Source of the DNA: Actinoplanes sp. M2I2
GTDB lineage: Bacteria; Actinomycetota; Actinomycetes; Mycobacteriales; Micromonosporaceae
Direction: 5' to 3'
DNA: 64,000 nucleotides
NCBI RefSeq assembly: GCF_023544445.1
Contig: NZ_JALPVJ010000002.1
Span: 682,001 to 746,000 of the forward strand
This document shows, one piece after another, positions 25,787 to 33,332 of the stretch; the first letter of the stretch is position 1, and each line of letters opens with the position of its first letter. The translations under genes and the position numbers were made by a program. The notes under the pieces were generated by a model. That model made no database searches. It was not told the DNA's origin and saw nothing but the letters and a program-made list of their open reading frames with translations.

Positions 25787-26086
25787 GACAAGTCCTTCCT
25801 CAGTTGGGCATCGTCCGTGCGCCCTCATTCTCGCTCAGGCCGGCGCGTCGTGCTCCGGGCCCCACGAGTCGGTCTTCCCGGCGGGCGTGCATGGCCGCCG
25901 GGAGCGCAATGGTCTGACCGGTTCCGGCACTATTGCCAGTTATTGGCAACTGCGGCAGGATGGCCGTAGGAACGAGTGTTGCTTGGCCGTGACCCGCCGT
26001 TCCGTCGTGGAGGGCGTTCCGGGGCGATGATCCACCAAGCCGGGGCGCCCTCGGCGGGTCGGCGGCGGCGCCGGGGCCGGCCCGGG
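25787..26086. other. 300-bp spacer upstream of DUF808 gene
   Basis: No gene with clear support. A 30-codon minus-strand frame (25800-25892, beginning MHARREDRLV) ends just before the DUF808 ribosome site and might be a leader. The TGCCAA...TGGCAA site at 25928-25949 lies in it. The remainder is GC-rich and without recognised structure. Confidence 0.5.
25928..25949 (-). promoter_or_regulatory. TTGCCA-N5-TGGCAA operator-like site (copy 1)
   Basis: TTGCCA (25933-25938) and TGGCAA (25944-25949) form an inverted repeat with five central bases. Read on the minus strand the 22-base block from TGCCAA to AGTGC matches a block upstream of the FecCD permease gene at 17 of 22 positions in the same orientation, including the AGTGC extension outside the palindrome. 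It lies about 145 bases upstream of the DUF808 start. The cognate regulator is unknown. Confidence 0.55.
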
Positions 26087-26848
26087 TCACCCGCCCCGCG
26101 GGTGGAACAACAGATGGAGATATCCGTCGTGCTCCACACGCTTGACGCCGATGCCGTAGACGGGCTCGAGGATCGCCGGGTCGAGCACCTCGCCGACCGA
26201 CCCGGCCGCCACCACCCCGCCCTCGCCGAGCAGCACCAGGTCGTCGCAGTAGCGCGCGGCCAGGTTCAGGTCGTGCAGCACCACCACCGAACAGGTGCCC
26301 AGTCCCCGGACCAGGCCGAGCACCTCGTGCTGGTAGCGGATGTCGAGATGGTTGGTCGGCTCGTCGAGCAGCAGGTGGGTGGCCTGCTGAGCCAGGGCGC
26401 GGGCGATCAGCACACGTTGCCGTTCGCCGCCCGACAGGTCGCCGAACGGCCGCGGGCCGAGGTGGGTGGCGCCGACCCGGGCGAGGCTGCGGGCCGCTAT
26501 CTCGTGGTCGGCCCGGCCGGTGCGCTGGAAGGTGCCGAGATGCGGGCCGCGCCCGAGCAGCACCATCTCGGCGACGGTCAGCGCCGTCTCCCCGCCGGTC
26601 TCCTGCACGACCACGGCCAGGCGGAGCGCGGTCTCCCGGGGCGTCAGCGAGGGCAGCGGCCGGCCGTCCACGGTGATCCGGCCGGACGGGCTGCGCAGGG
26701 CGCCGTACAGCAGCCGGAGCAGGGTGGTCTTGCCGGAGCCGTTCGGCCCGATCAGCCCGAGCACCCGGCCCGGCAGGGCGGTCACGCTGACGCCGTCGAT
26801 CACGGGCTCGGCGCCGTACCGCCACGACACCCCGGATGCCTGGATCAC
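26087..26848 (-). CDS. FecCD-type ABC importer, ATP-binding subunit
   Basis: A 253-residue ATPase of the siderophore/heme/cobalamin uptake family. Walker A is GPNGSGKTT at 34-42, the Q-loop falls in VVVQETGGE, the signature is LSGGERQR, Walker B is HLLLDEPTNHLD and the switch His is in VVLHDLNLAARYC. It drives import together with the upstream permease. The start is a GTG at 26848 whose last two bases join the TGA of a 38-codon stub (GTGA overlap), so translation is coupled. The metal or cofactor transported cannot be told from sequence. Confidence 0.88.
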   Translation of the reverse strand: MIQASGVSWRYGAEPVIDGVSVTALPGRVLGLIGPNGSGKTTLLRLLYGALRSPSGRITVDGRPLPSLTPRETALRLAVVVQETGGETALTVAEMVLLGRGPHLGTFQRTGRADHEIAARSLARVGATHLGPRPFGDLSGGERQRVLIARALAQQATHLLLDEPTNHLDIRYQHEVLGLVRGLGTCSVVVLHDLNLAARYCDDLVLLGEGGVVAAGSVGEVLDPAILEPVYGIGVKRVEHDGYLHLLFHPRGG

Positions 26849-26961
26849 GCCGGGAACCGCGAGACGATGCGCTCGAGGCCGTCGACGGCCGGGGGAGCGG
26901 CGTCGCTCCCGCAGCCGGCGGCCGGCAGCAGCGCGGCGGACAGGATGGCGATTTTTCTCAG
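26845..26961 (-). pseudogene. Collapsed substrate-binding lipoprotein gene (38 codons)
   Basis: Between permease and ATPase lies a frame that starts with CTG 26961, whose CTGA overlaps the permease stop, and ends with TGA 26845-26847 overlapping the ATPase GTG. It encodes a lipoprotein signal peptide (RKIAILSAALLPAAGC, lipobox PAAGC) followed by GSDAAPPAVDGLERIVSRFP. The end VDGLERIVSRFP is just like the last helix of BtuF/FhuD-type binding proteins. So the gene for the binding protein, normally about 320 codons, seems to have lost almost all of its middle in frame while keeping both coupled junctions. It may still make a tiny lipoprotein. Confidence 0.6.
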
Positions 26962-28058
26962 GGCCGGCCTCCCTGCAGACGGCGGATCAGGATCAACAGG
27001 AACGGGGCGCCCAGCAGCGCGGTGATGATGCCGATGGGGATCTCCTGCGGGGCCAGCGCCACGCGGGCCAGCACATCGGCCGCGACCAGCAGGATCGCGC
27101 CCAGCAGGGCGGCCACCGGCACCACCCGCACGTGCGGCGCCCCGACCAGCCGGCGCGCCAGGTGGGGCACGACCAGGCCGACGAAGCCGATGCTGCCGGC
27201 CGCCGACACCAGCACACCCACGCAGAGCGAGACCATGACCAGCAGCCGGAGGCGGAACCGGTCGGGCGAGAGGCCGAGCGTGTGCGCGGTCTCGTCGCCC
27301 ACGGCGAGCGCGTCCAGCCGGCGGCCGGTCACGGTCAGACCGGCGATCGTGCCGCCGATCACGATCGCCGCCACGGCGAGCAGAGCGTCCCAGCGGGCCG
27401 GCCCGAGCGAGCCGAGCAACCAGAACATGACCGAGCGGGCGCCCTCGGCCGAGCCCGAGGCGAAGATGAGGAAGCTGGTGGCGGCGTACAGGGCGTAACC
27501 CACGGCCACGCCGGCCAGCAGCAGCCGCACCGAGGTGACCCGGCCGCCGCTCCGCGCGACCAGGAAGACCAGCAGCGACGCGGCCAGCGCGCCGAGAAAG
27601 GCGCTGGCCGGCAGGGCGTACCGGCCGAAGCCGGCACCCGCCCCGAACAGGATGGCCGCGGCGGCGCCGCTGGAGGCGCCGGAGTTGATGCCGAGCAGAT
27701 AGGGGTCGGCCAGGACGTTGCGCACCATCGCCTGCAACGCGACGCCGCAGACCGCGAGGCCCGCGCCGACCAGCATGGCGAGCAGCACGCGGGGGAGCCG
27801 CACCTGCCAGACGATCGCCTCGGCCGGCGCCGGCCAGGACACCTCGCCCAGGCCGAACGCCTGGTGGGCGATGACGCGGGCCACGGTGACCGGGCCGATC
27901 GCGACCGCCCCGGTGCCGACCGCGATCACCCCGGTGACCACCAGCGCCGCCCCGAGCGTCACCAGCCAGAACACCGTGCGCCGCCGCTGCGCGCCGATCC
28001 CGAGCGCATCGGGCTCCCGCACCCCGTCGTGGCGGCCCTCCGGGAGGACGGTCGTCAC
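26958..28058 (-). CDS. FecCD-type ABC importer, permease subunit
   Basis: A 366-residue permease with about ten membrane helices. Family marks include RLPRVLLAMLVGAGLAVCGVALQAMVRNVLADPYLLGINSGAS split across helices 2-3, and GSIGFVGLVVPHLARRLVG, the cytoplasmic loop that contacts the ATPase. GTG 28058 is chosen since GGAGGTGCC precedes it; a TTG at 28106 would start inside the operator palindrome. Homodimers of this subunit form the channel for siderophores, heme or cobalamin. The gene for the external binding protein is reduced to a stub downstream, so function may depend on a binding protein from elsewhere. Confidence 0.88.
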   Translation of the reverse strand: MTTVLPEGRHDGVREPDALGIGAQRRRTVFWLVTLGAALVVTGVIAVGTGAVAIGPVTVARVIAHQAFGLGEVSWPAPAEAIVWQVRLPRVLLAMLVGAGLAVCGVALQAMVRNVLADPYLLGINSGASSGAAAAILFGAGAGFGRYALPASAFLGALAASLLVFLVARSGGRVTSVRLLLAGVAVGYALYAATSFLIFASGSAEGARSVMFWLLGSLGPARWDALLAVAAIVIGGTIAGLTVTGRRLDALAVGDETAHTLGLSPDRFRLRLLVMVSLCVGVLVSAAGSIGFVGLVVPHLARRLVGAPHVRVVPVAALLGAILLVAADVLARVALAPQEIPIGIITALLGAPFLLILIRRLQGGRP

Positions 28059-28085
28059 CGTGGCACCTCCAGCCTCGATCGCACT

Positions 28086-28107
28086 GTTGCCAAACTTTGG
28101 CAGCAAC
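28086..28107 (-). promoter_or_regulatory. TTGCCAAACTTTGGCA operator (copy 2)
   Basis: TGCCAAA-C-TTTGGCA (28088-28102) is a perfect seven-base inverted repeat, nested in an outer GTTGC...GCAAC pair (28086-28090 and 28103-28107). It ends 28 bases before the permease start. On the minus strand it is followed by CAACAGTGC, the counterpart of CAATAGTGC at the other copy. A dimeric repressor that controls the importer is the likely ligand (inference). Confidence 0.6.
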
Positions 28108-28138
28108 CTAGCAAGGAGATCACTTGGAGGAAAGGGTG

Positions 28139-29419
28139 CTACGGCTGGGCGGCGAGAAGCCGGCGGGTGATCGAGGGGATGTCCGGGGCGCCGGTCAGGG
28201 CCATGGTCAGGTCGAGCTCCGCGACGACGTTGCGGATGACGTCCTCGATCCCACCCTGCCCGGCCAGGGCGAACCCGTACAGGTAGGGCCGGCCCAGCAG
28301 GACGGCGTTCGCGCCGAGGGCCAGGGCGGTGAAGACGTCCGCGCCCGACCGGATGCCGCTGTCGAGCAGCAGGGCGGGCCCCGGGCCGAGCTCCCGGCGG
28401 ATGGTCACGAGCGCGTCCAGCGAGGCGATCGCGTTGTCGACCTGGCGTCCGCCGTGGTTGGAGACGACGACCGCGTCCGCGCCGAGATCGAAGGCGCGGC
28501 GGGCGTCGTCCGGGTGCAGGATCCCCTTCAGGACGACCGGGAGCTTCGTACGATCCCGCAGGGTGGCCAGATGATCCCAGCTCAGGCCGGGGTTGGAATA
28601 GATGTCGAGGAACGTCTCGACCGACGCGCGCGGCTCGGGGGAGCGCAGGTTGGCCCAGAAGCGGCCGGGATGGTTGCGGGTCATCGCCAGCAGGGTCCGC
28701 ACCGCGCCCGCCGTGACGGGGGTCTTCCCGCGCGTCACCGGCCGGGCGGTCCGCTCGGCGACGATCTGCCGGAACCGCGGATCCGACGTGTACTGGGCGA
28801 TGCCCTGACCCCGGCTGAACGGCAGCGAGCCCAGGTTGAGGTCCTGCGGCCGCCAGCCCAGCACGGTGGTGTCGAGCGTGACCACCAGGGCACCCGCCCC
28901 CGCCGCCTCGGCCCGCGCGATGAGGCTGTCGACCAGCGCCTCGTCCTTGCTCCAGTAGAGCTGGAACCAGCGCGACGCGTCGCCCATCGCCGCCGCGCAG
29001 TCCTCCATCGGGTTGCAGCCCTGGTTGGACAGCACGTACGCCGTGCCGGTGGCGGCGGCCGCCCGCGCGATGTGCAGGTCGCTGTCGTCGCCCATCAACG
29101 CGGCCGCGCCGACCGGGGCGAGCAGCATCGGGGTGGCGTGCCGCTCGCCGAGCAGGGTGACGGAGAGATCCCGCTCGAGGGTCCCCGACGCCATCCGGGG
29201 CACGATCGCCCAGCGGTCGAAGGCGGCCCGGTTGCGCCGCATCGTCCGGCCCTCACCGGCGCCGCCGGCCACGTACGCCCAGGCCCGGGCGCTGCTGGCC
29301 CGCCGGGCCCGCCGCTCGAGCTCGGCGAAGTCGGCCGGCACGGCGGGCCGCCGCCCGAGCACACCCTGCCGATAGATCGTGTTGAGCCGGCTGAGGCCCG
29401 GCCCCGGCGTGATGGTCAT
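28139..29419 (-). CDS. FMN-dependent 2-hydroxy-acid dehydrogenase/oxidase
   Basis: A 426-residue enzyme of the glycolate oxidase/L-lactate dehydrogenase (LldD) family. It has AYVAGGAGEGRTMRRN near residue 47, QLYWSKD, VVLKGI with the flavin-contacting Lys, SNHGGRQ with the catalytic base His322, and DSGIRSGADVFTALALGANAVLLGRP for the phosphate of FMN. The length exceeds bare lactate oxidases and suits the LldD/mycofactocin-associated group. Likely reaction: oxidation of an L-2-hydroxy acid to the 2-oxo acid. The start is 11 bases after the stop of the GGDEF/EAL gene upstream, so both may be on one transcript. Confidence 0.86.
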   Translation of the reverse strand: MTITPGPGLSRLNTIYRQGVLGRRPAVPADFAELERRARRASSARAWAYVAGGAGEGRTMRRNRAAFDRWAIVPRMASGTLERDLSVTLLGERHATPMLLAPVGAAALMGDDSDLHIARAAAATGTAYVLSNQGCNPMEDCAAAMGDASRWFQLYWSKDEALVDSLIARAEAAGAGALVVTLDTTVLGWRPQDLNLGSLPFSRGQGIAQYTSDPRFRQIVAERTARPVTRGKTPVTAGAVRTLLAMTRNHPGRFWANLRSPEPRASVETFLDIYSNPGLSWDHLATLRDRTKLPVVLKGILHPDDARRAFDLGADAVVVSNHGGRQVDNAIASLDALVTIRRELGPGPALLLDSGIRSGADVFTALALGANAVLLGRPYLYGFALAGQGGIEDVIRNVVAELDLTMALTGAPDIPSITRRLLAAQP

Positions 29420-29430
29420 GGTCCGCCAGG

Positions 29431-31992
29431 CTAGTGCCTGTCCCGGCGATCGGCGTCGTGGAGTTGTTCGAGCAGGGCTTCCAGGCGCTCGGCGGGCATC
29501 GGGCGGCCCAGCAGATCGCCCTGGCCGAGGTGGCAGCCGGCGGTGCGGGCGGCGTCCAGGTCGGCGGCGTCCTCGAGGCCCTGGGCGATCACCTCGAGTC
29601 CCAGCCGGCGGCCCAGCGTCACCGCCACGTCCATCACCGCGCCGGGCCGGCGGAAGGACAGAGCCGGGTCGAACACCTCGCGGTCAATTTTCAGCAGGTC
29701 GATCGGGAGGATCCGCAGGCGGCTCAGTGTCGTGGGGCCGGCGCCGAAGTTGTCGACGGCTGTCCGGACGCCCAGCGCCCGCAGCCGGCCCAGGGCGGCC
29801 GAGATGTCCTCGACCGGCGGTTGGTGGGCCTCGTCCCGTACGTCGGAAAGGTGGTGCTCGGCGATCTCGAGGACCAGGGCCGCGGGCGGCAGGTCGTGCT
29901 CCTCGAGGGCGGTGTGCAGGCTCGCCTGGAAGGCCGGATCGACCAGCTCGCGCGGCCGGACGCCGACCGCCAGCCACAGGTCGCCGTGCCGGCGCCGCCA
30001 ACCGGCGAGCAGGCGGGAGGACCGGCGCAGCACCACGTGCCCGATCGGGGCGAGCAGCCCCAGGTCCTCGGCCAGCGCCAGCAGTTCGTCCGCGGCCACG
30101 ACGCCCAGCGTGGGGTGACGCCAGGCCGGAACCGCCTCGACACCGGCCGGGCGCCCGCCCGGCAGCTCGAAGATCGGCTGGTAGCTCAGGTCGATCCCGC
30201 CGCGGGCCACCGCGTCGGGCAGGTCCTGTTCGAGGGTCGAGCGGCGCAGCAGCCGCGCCTCCAGCTCGGCCTCGTACCACTCCACGGCACCCGGCGGCCC
30301 CGAGCGCACGGATCGCAGCGCGAGCGAGGCCCGGCGCAGGACCTCGTCGGCGCCGGTCTCGCCGGCCAGGTCGGCCAGACCGGCCCAGGCCGACAGGTGC
30401 GAGACCGTGCCCGCGGTCGTGTACGGCGCGGACAGCGCGTTGACCAGCTGGCCGGCGAGCAGCTGGGCCCGGACCGCGCCGCAGTGGGTCAGCACGGCGA
30501 AGCGGGTCTCGCCCACCCGGGCCGGGATGTCGGCGTCGGCCACCCGGGTCCGCAACCGGCGCGCGGCCTCGACCAGCACCACCTCGGCCAGGTCGCGCCC
30601 GTGGACGTCGCCGACCGCGGTGAGCCCGCCCAGCTCCACCACGATCATGGCGGCCGCGTCGGGGATCAGCTCGGCCGCCCGCAGCATCCCGGCCTCGTTG
30701 GTCAGGCCGGTCTGCGGGTCGAGGTGGGTGGTCCGGCGCAGGGTCTGCTCGAGGTCGTGCGTGTTGGTGACGTCGCGGATGTGGACGACCAGCGTGCGCC
30801 CGGGCTCGGCCGGGTCGGCGCCGTTCGTGGTCCACTCGGTCGCCCGCCAGCGGCCGAAACCGTCGCGCAGGCGCACCGCGAGGGTGCTCGGCCGGCCGTG
30901 CTCCATCCGCTCGTTGAGGTGGGCGTGCACCATCTCGACCTGATCGGGATCCACCAGCACCGACACCGTACGACCGAGGACCTCCTGGTCGGACAGTCCG
31001 AACTGGCGGGCCGCGGCCGGCGACTGCCAGCGCACGGCCAGGTTGGCGTCGAGGATCATGGCCACCTCGGCCGAGCCGAACATCAGGTCGCGCAGCCGGT
31101 TGCCCTGATCGGTGAGGTGCCCGGCCTGACGGCGCAGCACGGTCGCCGACACCCACTCGCGGACCGTCACGGCCGTGACCGCGACGGCGCCCAACATGAT
31201 CGAGATGGCGTCGAGCCGGCCCCCGTTGATCAGGTGGTAGACGGTGGCCAGGGCCGACGACAGGATCAGCACGCCGAGCAGCGGGAAGCTCCCGGTCGAC
31301 TCGCTGCCCGGTGGCGGCAGCGGGCGCGTGTCGGGGGAGATCCGCACCGAGCCGTACCACAGCCCGGCCGCGGCCACGTTGATCGCGGCCGCCGCGGCCA
31401 GCCCGGCGATCGCCGCGTTGGCCTGGCCGGGGTGATCCATGGCGATGACCAGCGCCGTCAGCCCGGTCAGGGACAGCGCCGCGGCCGTGCCGCACCATTG
31501 CAACGCGGCCCGGTGCCGCAGGGCGTGCACGCCGGTGACGGCGGCGATCGCCACCGCGCCGCCACCGAAGATCAGCGCGGTGATCGAGCCACCCCGGCGC
31601 TCGCCCACGGTGAACAGCAGCAGCCACCCCGTGTACATCAGGCTCGCCCAGACCCCGAGGGTGTCCAGCCCGACCCGCAGCCGGGCCAGCGCCTCGCGAC
31701 GCTGCTGGGGCCGGAGCAGCGCCGGCAGATACAGCAGCGCGACGAGGAAGACGCAGACCAGCGGAATCTCGGCCGCCAGGGGAACGCCGTCGACCCGCGT
31801 GTCCGGCCAGGCCAGCACGGCCACGCCGCTCGCCGTGCCGGCCAGCGCGGTCAGCCCGGCGCCGCCGGCCAGGGTCAGAGCACGCAGCCGCGGACCGGCC
31901 GTCCTTCCGTGGAAGGCGGCCCGCGCCATCAGCACGGCAGCCAGGACGGAGCAGCCCGCCAGCAGGCCGGCCGCCGCGGAGATCACACCCAT
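29431..31992 (-). CDS. Membrane PAS-GGDEF-EAL protein, both catalytic domains degenerate
   Basis: An 853-residue protein: about seven to eight membrane helices (residues 1-285), a PAS domain (about 300-410, AEVAMILDANLAVRWQSPAAARQFG), a GGDEF domain (about 425-580) and an EAL domain (about 590-845). The GGDEF site reads RVGETRFAVL, so the GGDEF signature is lost. In the EAL domain the signature is EAV, DDFGTG has become DNFGAG, and the later AEGVE Glu is Gln (IAQGLED). Synthesis of cyclic di-GMP is not expected and hydrolysis is doubtful. It may instead bind the nucleotide or partners. A GTG one codon upstream is an alternative start. Confidence 0.88.
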   Translation of the reverse strand: MGVISAAAGLLAGCSVLAAVLMARAAFHGRTAGPRLRALTLAGGAGLTALAGTASGVAVLAWPDTRVDGVPLAAEIPLVCVFLVALLYLPALLRPQQRREALARLRVGLDTLGVWASLMYTGWLLLFTVGERRGGSITALIFGGGAVAIAAVTGVHALRHRAALQWCGTAAALSLTGLTALVIAMDHPGQANAAIAGLAAAAAINVAAAGLWYGSVRISPDTRPLPPPGSESTGSFPLLGVLILSSALATVYHLINGGRLDAISIMLGAVAVTAVTVREWVSATVLRRQAGHLTDQGNRLRDLMFGSAEVAMILDANLAVRWQSPAAARQFGLSDQEVLGRTVSVLVDPDQVEMVHAHLNERMEHGRPSTLAVRLRDGFGRWRATEWTTNGADPAEPGRTLVVHIRDVTNTHDLEQTLRRTTHLDPQTGLTNEAGMLRAAELIPDAAAMIVVELGGLTAVGDVHGRDLAEVVLVEAARRLRTRVADADIPARVGETRFAVLTHCGAVRAQLLAGQLVNALSAPYTTAGTVSHLSAWAGLADLAGETGADEVLRRASLALRSVRSGPPGAVEWYEAELEARLLRRSTLEQDLPDAVARGGIDLSYQPIFELPGGRPAGVEAVPAWRHPTLGVVAADELLALAEDLGLLAPIGHVVLRRSSRLLAGWRRRHGDLWLAVGVRPRELVDPAFQASLHTALEEHDLPPAALVLEIAEHHLSDVRDEAHQPPVEDISAALGRLRALGVRTAVDNFGAGPTTLSRLRILPIDLLKIDREVFDPALSFRRPGAVMDVAVTLGRRLGLEVIAQGLEDAADLDAARTAGCHLGQGDLLGRPMPAERLEALLEQLHDADRRDRH

Positions 31993-32221
31993 CACTGTCG
32001 TCCTGAAGAGTTCCGAGGGGTCGTTCCCTCAACGAGCGACCCGCGGTGACGGTTACGGCCGCGCCACGAAAGCGCGCCGCAGCCGAAGTGACCAGTCTCC
32101 CGCTTACACCGTCGAGCGCAAGTGCCATCCGCGGGCCGACCGGCGACCGTGGCGATATCCGGGGGTTCCGGTGCGGGCCGAGCGGGTACAAAAGAAGCCA
32201 CGTAATTCGAGGAGGAACCAC

Positions 32222-32374
32222 ATGGCAACACTTGCCCAACGTGTCCGCGCTTTCCTGCAGGGCCCGCAGGGCCGGCGCCTGGTCGACCAGGGCCGCCGGC
32301 AGCTGGCCAAGCCGGAGAACCAGCGCCGGCTGCGCGATCTGTTCACCAAGCTGCAGGGCAAGCGCCGCTACTGA
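32222..32374 (+). CDS. 50-residue basic protein
   Basis: A small protein starting MATLAQRVRAFLQGPQGRRL, then a highly basic helix (LAKPENQRRLRDLFTKLQGKRRY). AGGAGG lies six bases before the ATG, and a hairpin follows the stop, so it looks like a self-contained gene. The sequence predicts one or two amphipathic helices with ten or more Arg/Lys and no membrane segment, suitable for binding nucleic acid or membrane lipid. No family was recognised with certainty; proteins of this appearance seem common in actinobacteria, but I cannot verify that here. Confidence 0.72.
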   Translation: MATLAQRVRAFLQGPQGRRLVDQGRRQLAKPENQRRLRDLFTKLQGKRRY

Positions 32375-32380
32375 CCCGAT

Positions 32381-32405
32381 GGTCGCCGCCTGACGAGCGG
32401 CGACC
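32381..32405 (+). terminator. Hairpin after the 50-residue protein gene
   Basis: GGTCGCCGC (32381-32389) and GCGGCGACC (32397-32405) form a perfect nine-bp stem with a seven-base loop, six bases after the stop at 32374. No T-run follows. Confidence 0.5.
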
Positions 32406-32474
32406 GGCACGGCCGGGGCCACCGGCGGCGAAGCGGTCCTTGCCCGGCGGCCGGCCGGGCTCTGGGATGGGACC

Positions 32475-33326
32475 ATGACCGAACCGTCTGTCGCGCGTCA
32501 CCTGTGGAGCCTGTTCGAGCCGTTGCACGCCGTCGCCTATTTCGCTCCCCAGATGACCGCCGGTTTCGCGGAAGCGGGGCTGACCGGGTTCTGGCGGTGC
32601 TACTTCGCCGGGCGGGCTGCGGCTCTCGGGCCGGTCGGGCCGGGGCCGGTGACCGCCGCCTTCTTCGGGTTCGCGCCGGCCATGGTGGCGCGGGCGTTGC
32701 CAGACGTCTGGTCGAGGATCAGCCCGTCGGCCGCCCTGGCCGCCCGCACCGCCGGGGCGCACGCCGCGCTGACCTCTTTGTTCGCCGGGCTGCCACCGGC
32801 CCCGATCGCCGAGGCGGCCGGGCTCCTCACCGACGCGGCCCGGGCGGCCGACCTGCCCGGACGGGTGCTGGCCGCCGCCCACGCCGACGTCCCCTGGCCC
32901 CGCGATCCGGTGGCCCGGCTGTGGCAGGCGGCCACCGTGCTGCGCGAACACCGCGGCGACGGGCACGTCGCCGCCCTGCTCACCGCCGGTGTCGACGGGT
33001 GTGAGTCGCTGGCCTGGCGGGTCGCTCTCGACGGGGGCCGGTTGCGCGAGGTCACCCAGCCCGCCCGCGGCTGGTCCGACCAGCAGTGGCGGGCCGCGGA
33101 CGAGCGGCTCCGGGACCGCGGCTGGACGGCGGACGGGGCCGCCACGACCGCGGGCCGCGAGGCCCATGCCCGGGTCGAGGCGCTGACCGACGATCTCGCC
33201 GCGGGCCCGTGGCGGAGTCTGGGCGGGGCCGCGACCCGGCGCTGCGCCGAGCTGCTGGCGCCGCTGGCCGACCGGGCCTGGCGGGTCGTGCCGGACGACA
33301 ACCCGATCCCGCTCCGGCGGGCCTGA
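32475..33326 (+). CDS. SCO6745-family protein
   Basis: A 283-residue helical protein. The N-terminus RHLWSLFEPLHAVAYFAPQM is the recognisable opening of the SCO6745 family, followed by FWRCYFAGRAAALGPVGPGPVTAAFFGF. The middle and end suggest a winged-helix-like region (GWSDQQWRAADERLRDRGW) as in MarR-type folds, consistent with its description as a helix-turn-helix-containing family. Its role is not known. It lies six bases from the stop of the convergent D-lactate-dehydrogenase-like gene. Confidence 0.8.
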   Translation: MTEPSVARHLWSLFEPLHAVAYFAPQMTAGFAEAGLTGFWRCYFAGRAAALGPVGPGPVTAAFFGFAPAMVARALPDVWSRISPSAALAARTAGAHAALTSLFAGLPPAPIAEAAGLLTDAARAADLPGRVLAAAHADVPWPRDPVARLWQAATVLREHRGDGHVAALLTAGVDGCESLAWRVALDGGRLREVTQPARGWSDQQWRAADERLRDRGWTADGAATTAGREAHARVEALTDDLAAGPWRSLGGAATRRCAELLAPLADRAWRVVPDDNPIPLRRA

Positions 33327-33332
33327 GCGAGG

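Noticed and set aside
25800-25892. 30-codon frame before the DUF808 gene as a real gene
   Set aside because: No good ribosome site or recognisable sequence; mentioned only as a possible leader.
28059-28106. TTG 28106 as start of the FecCD permease
   Set aside because: It would lie inside the operator palindrome and lacks a ribosome site; GTG 28058 has GGAGGTG.
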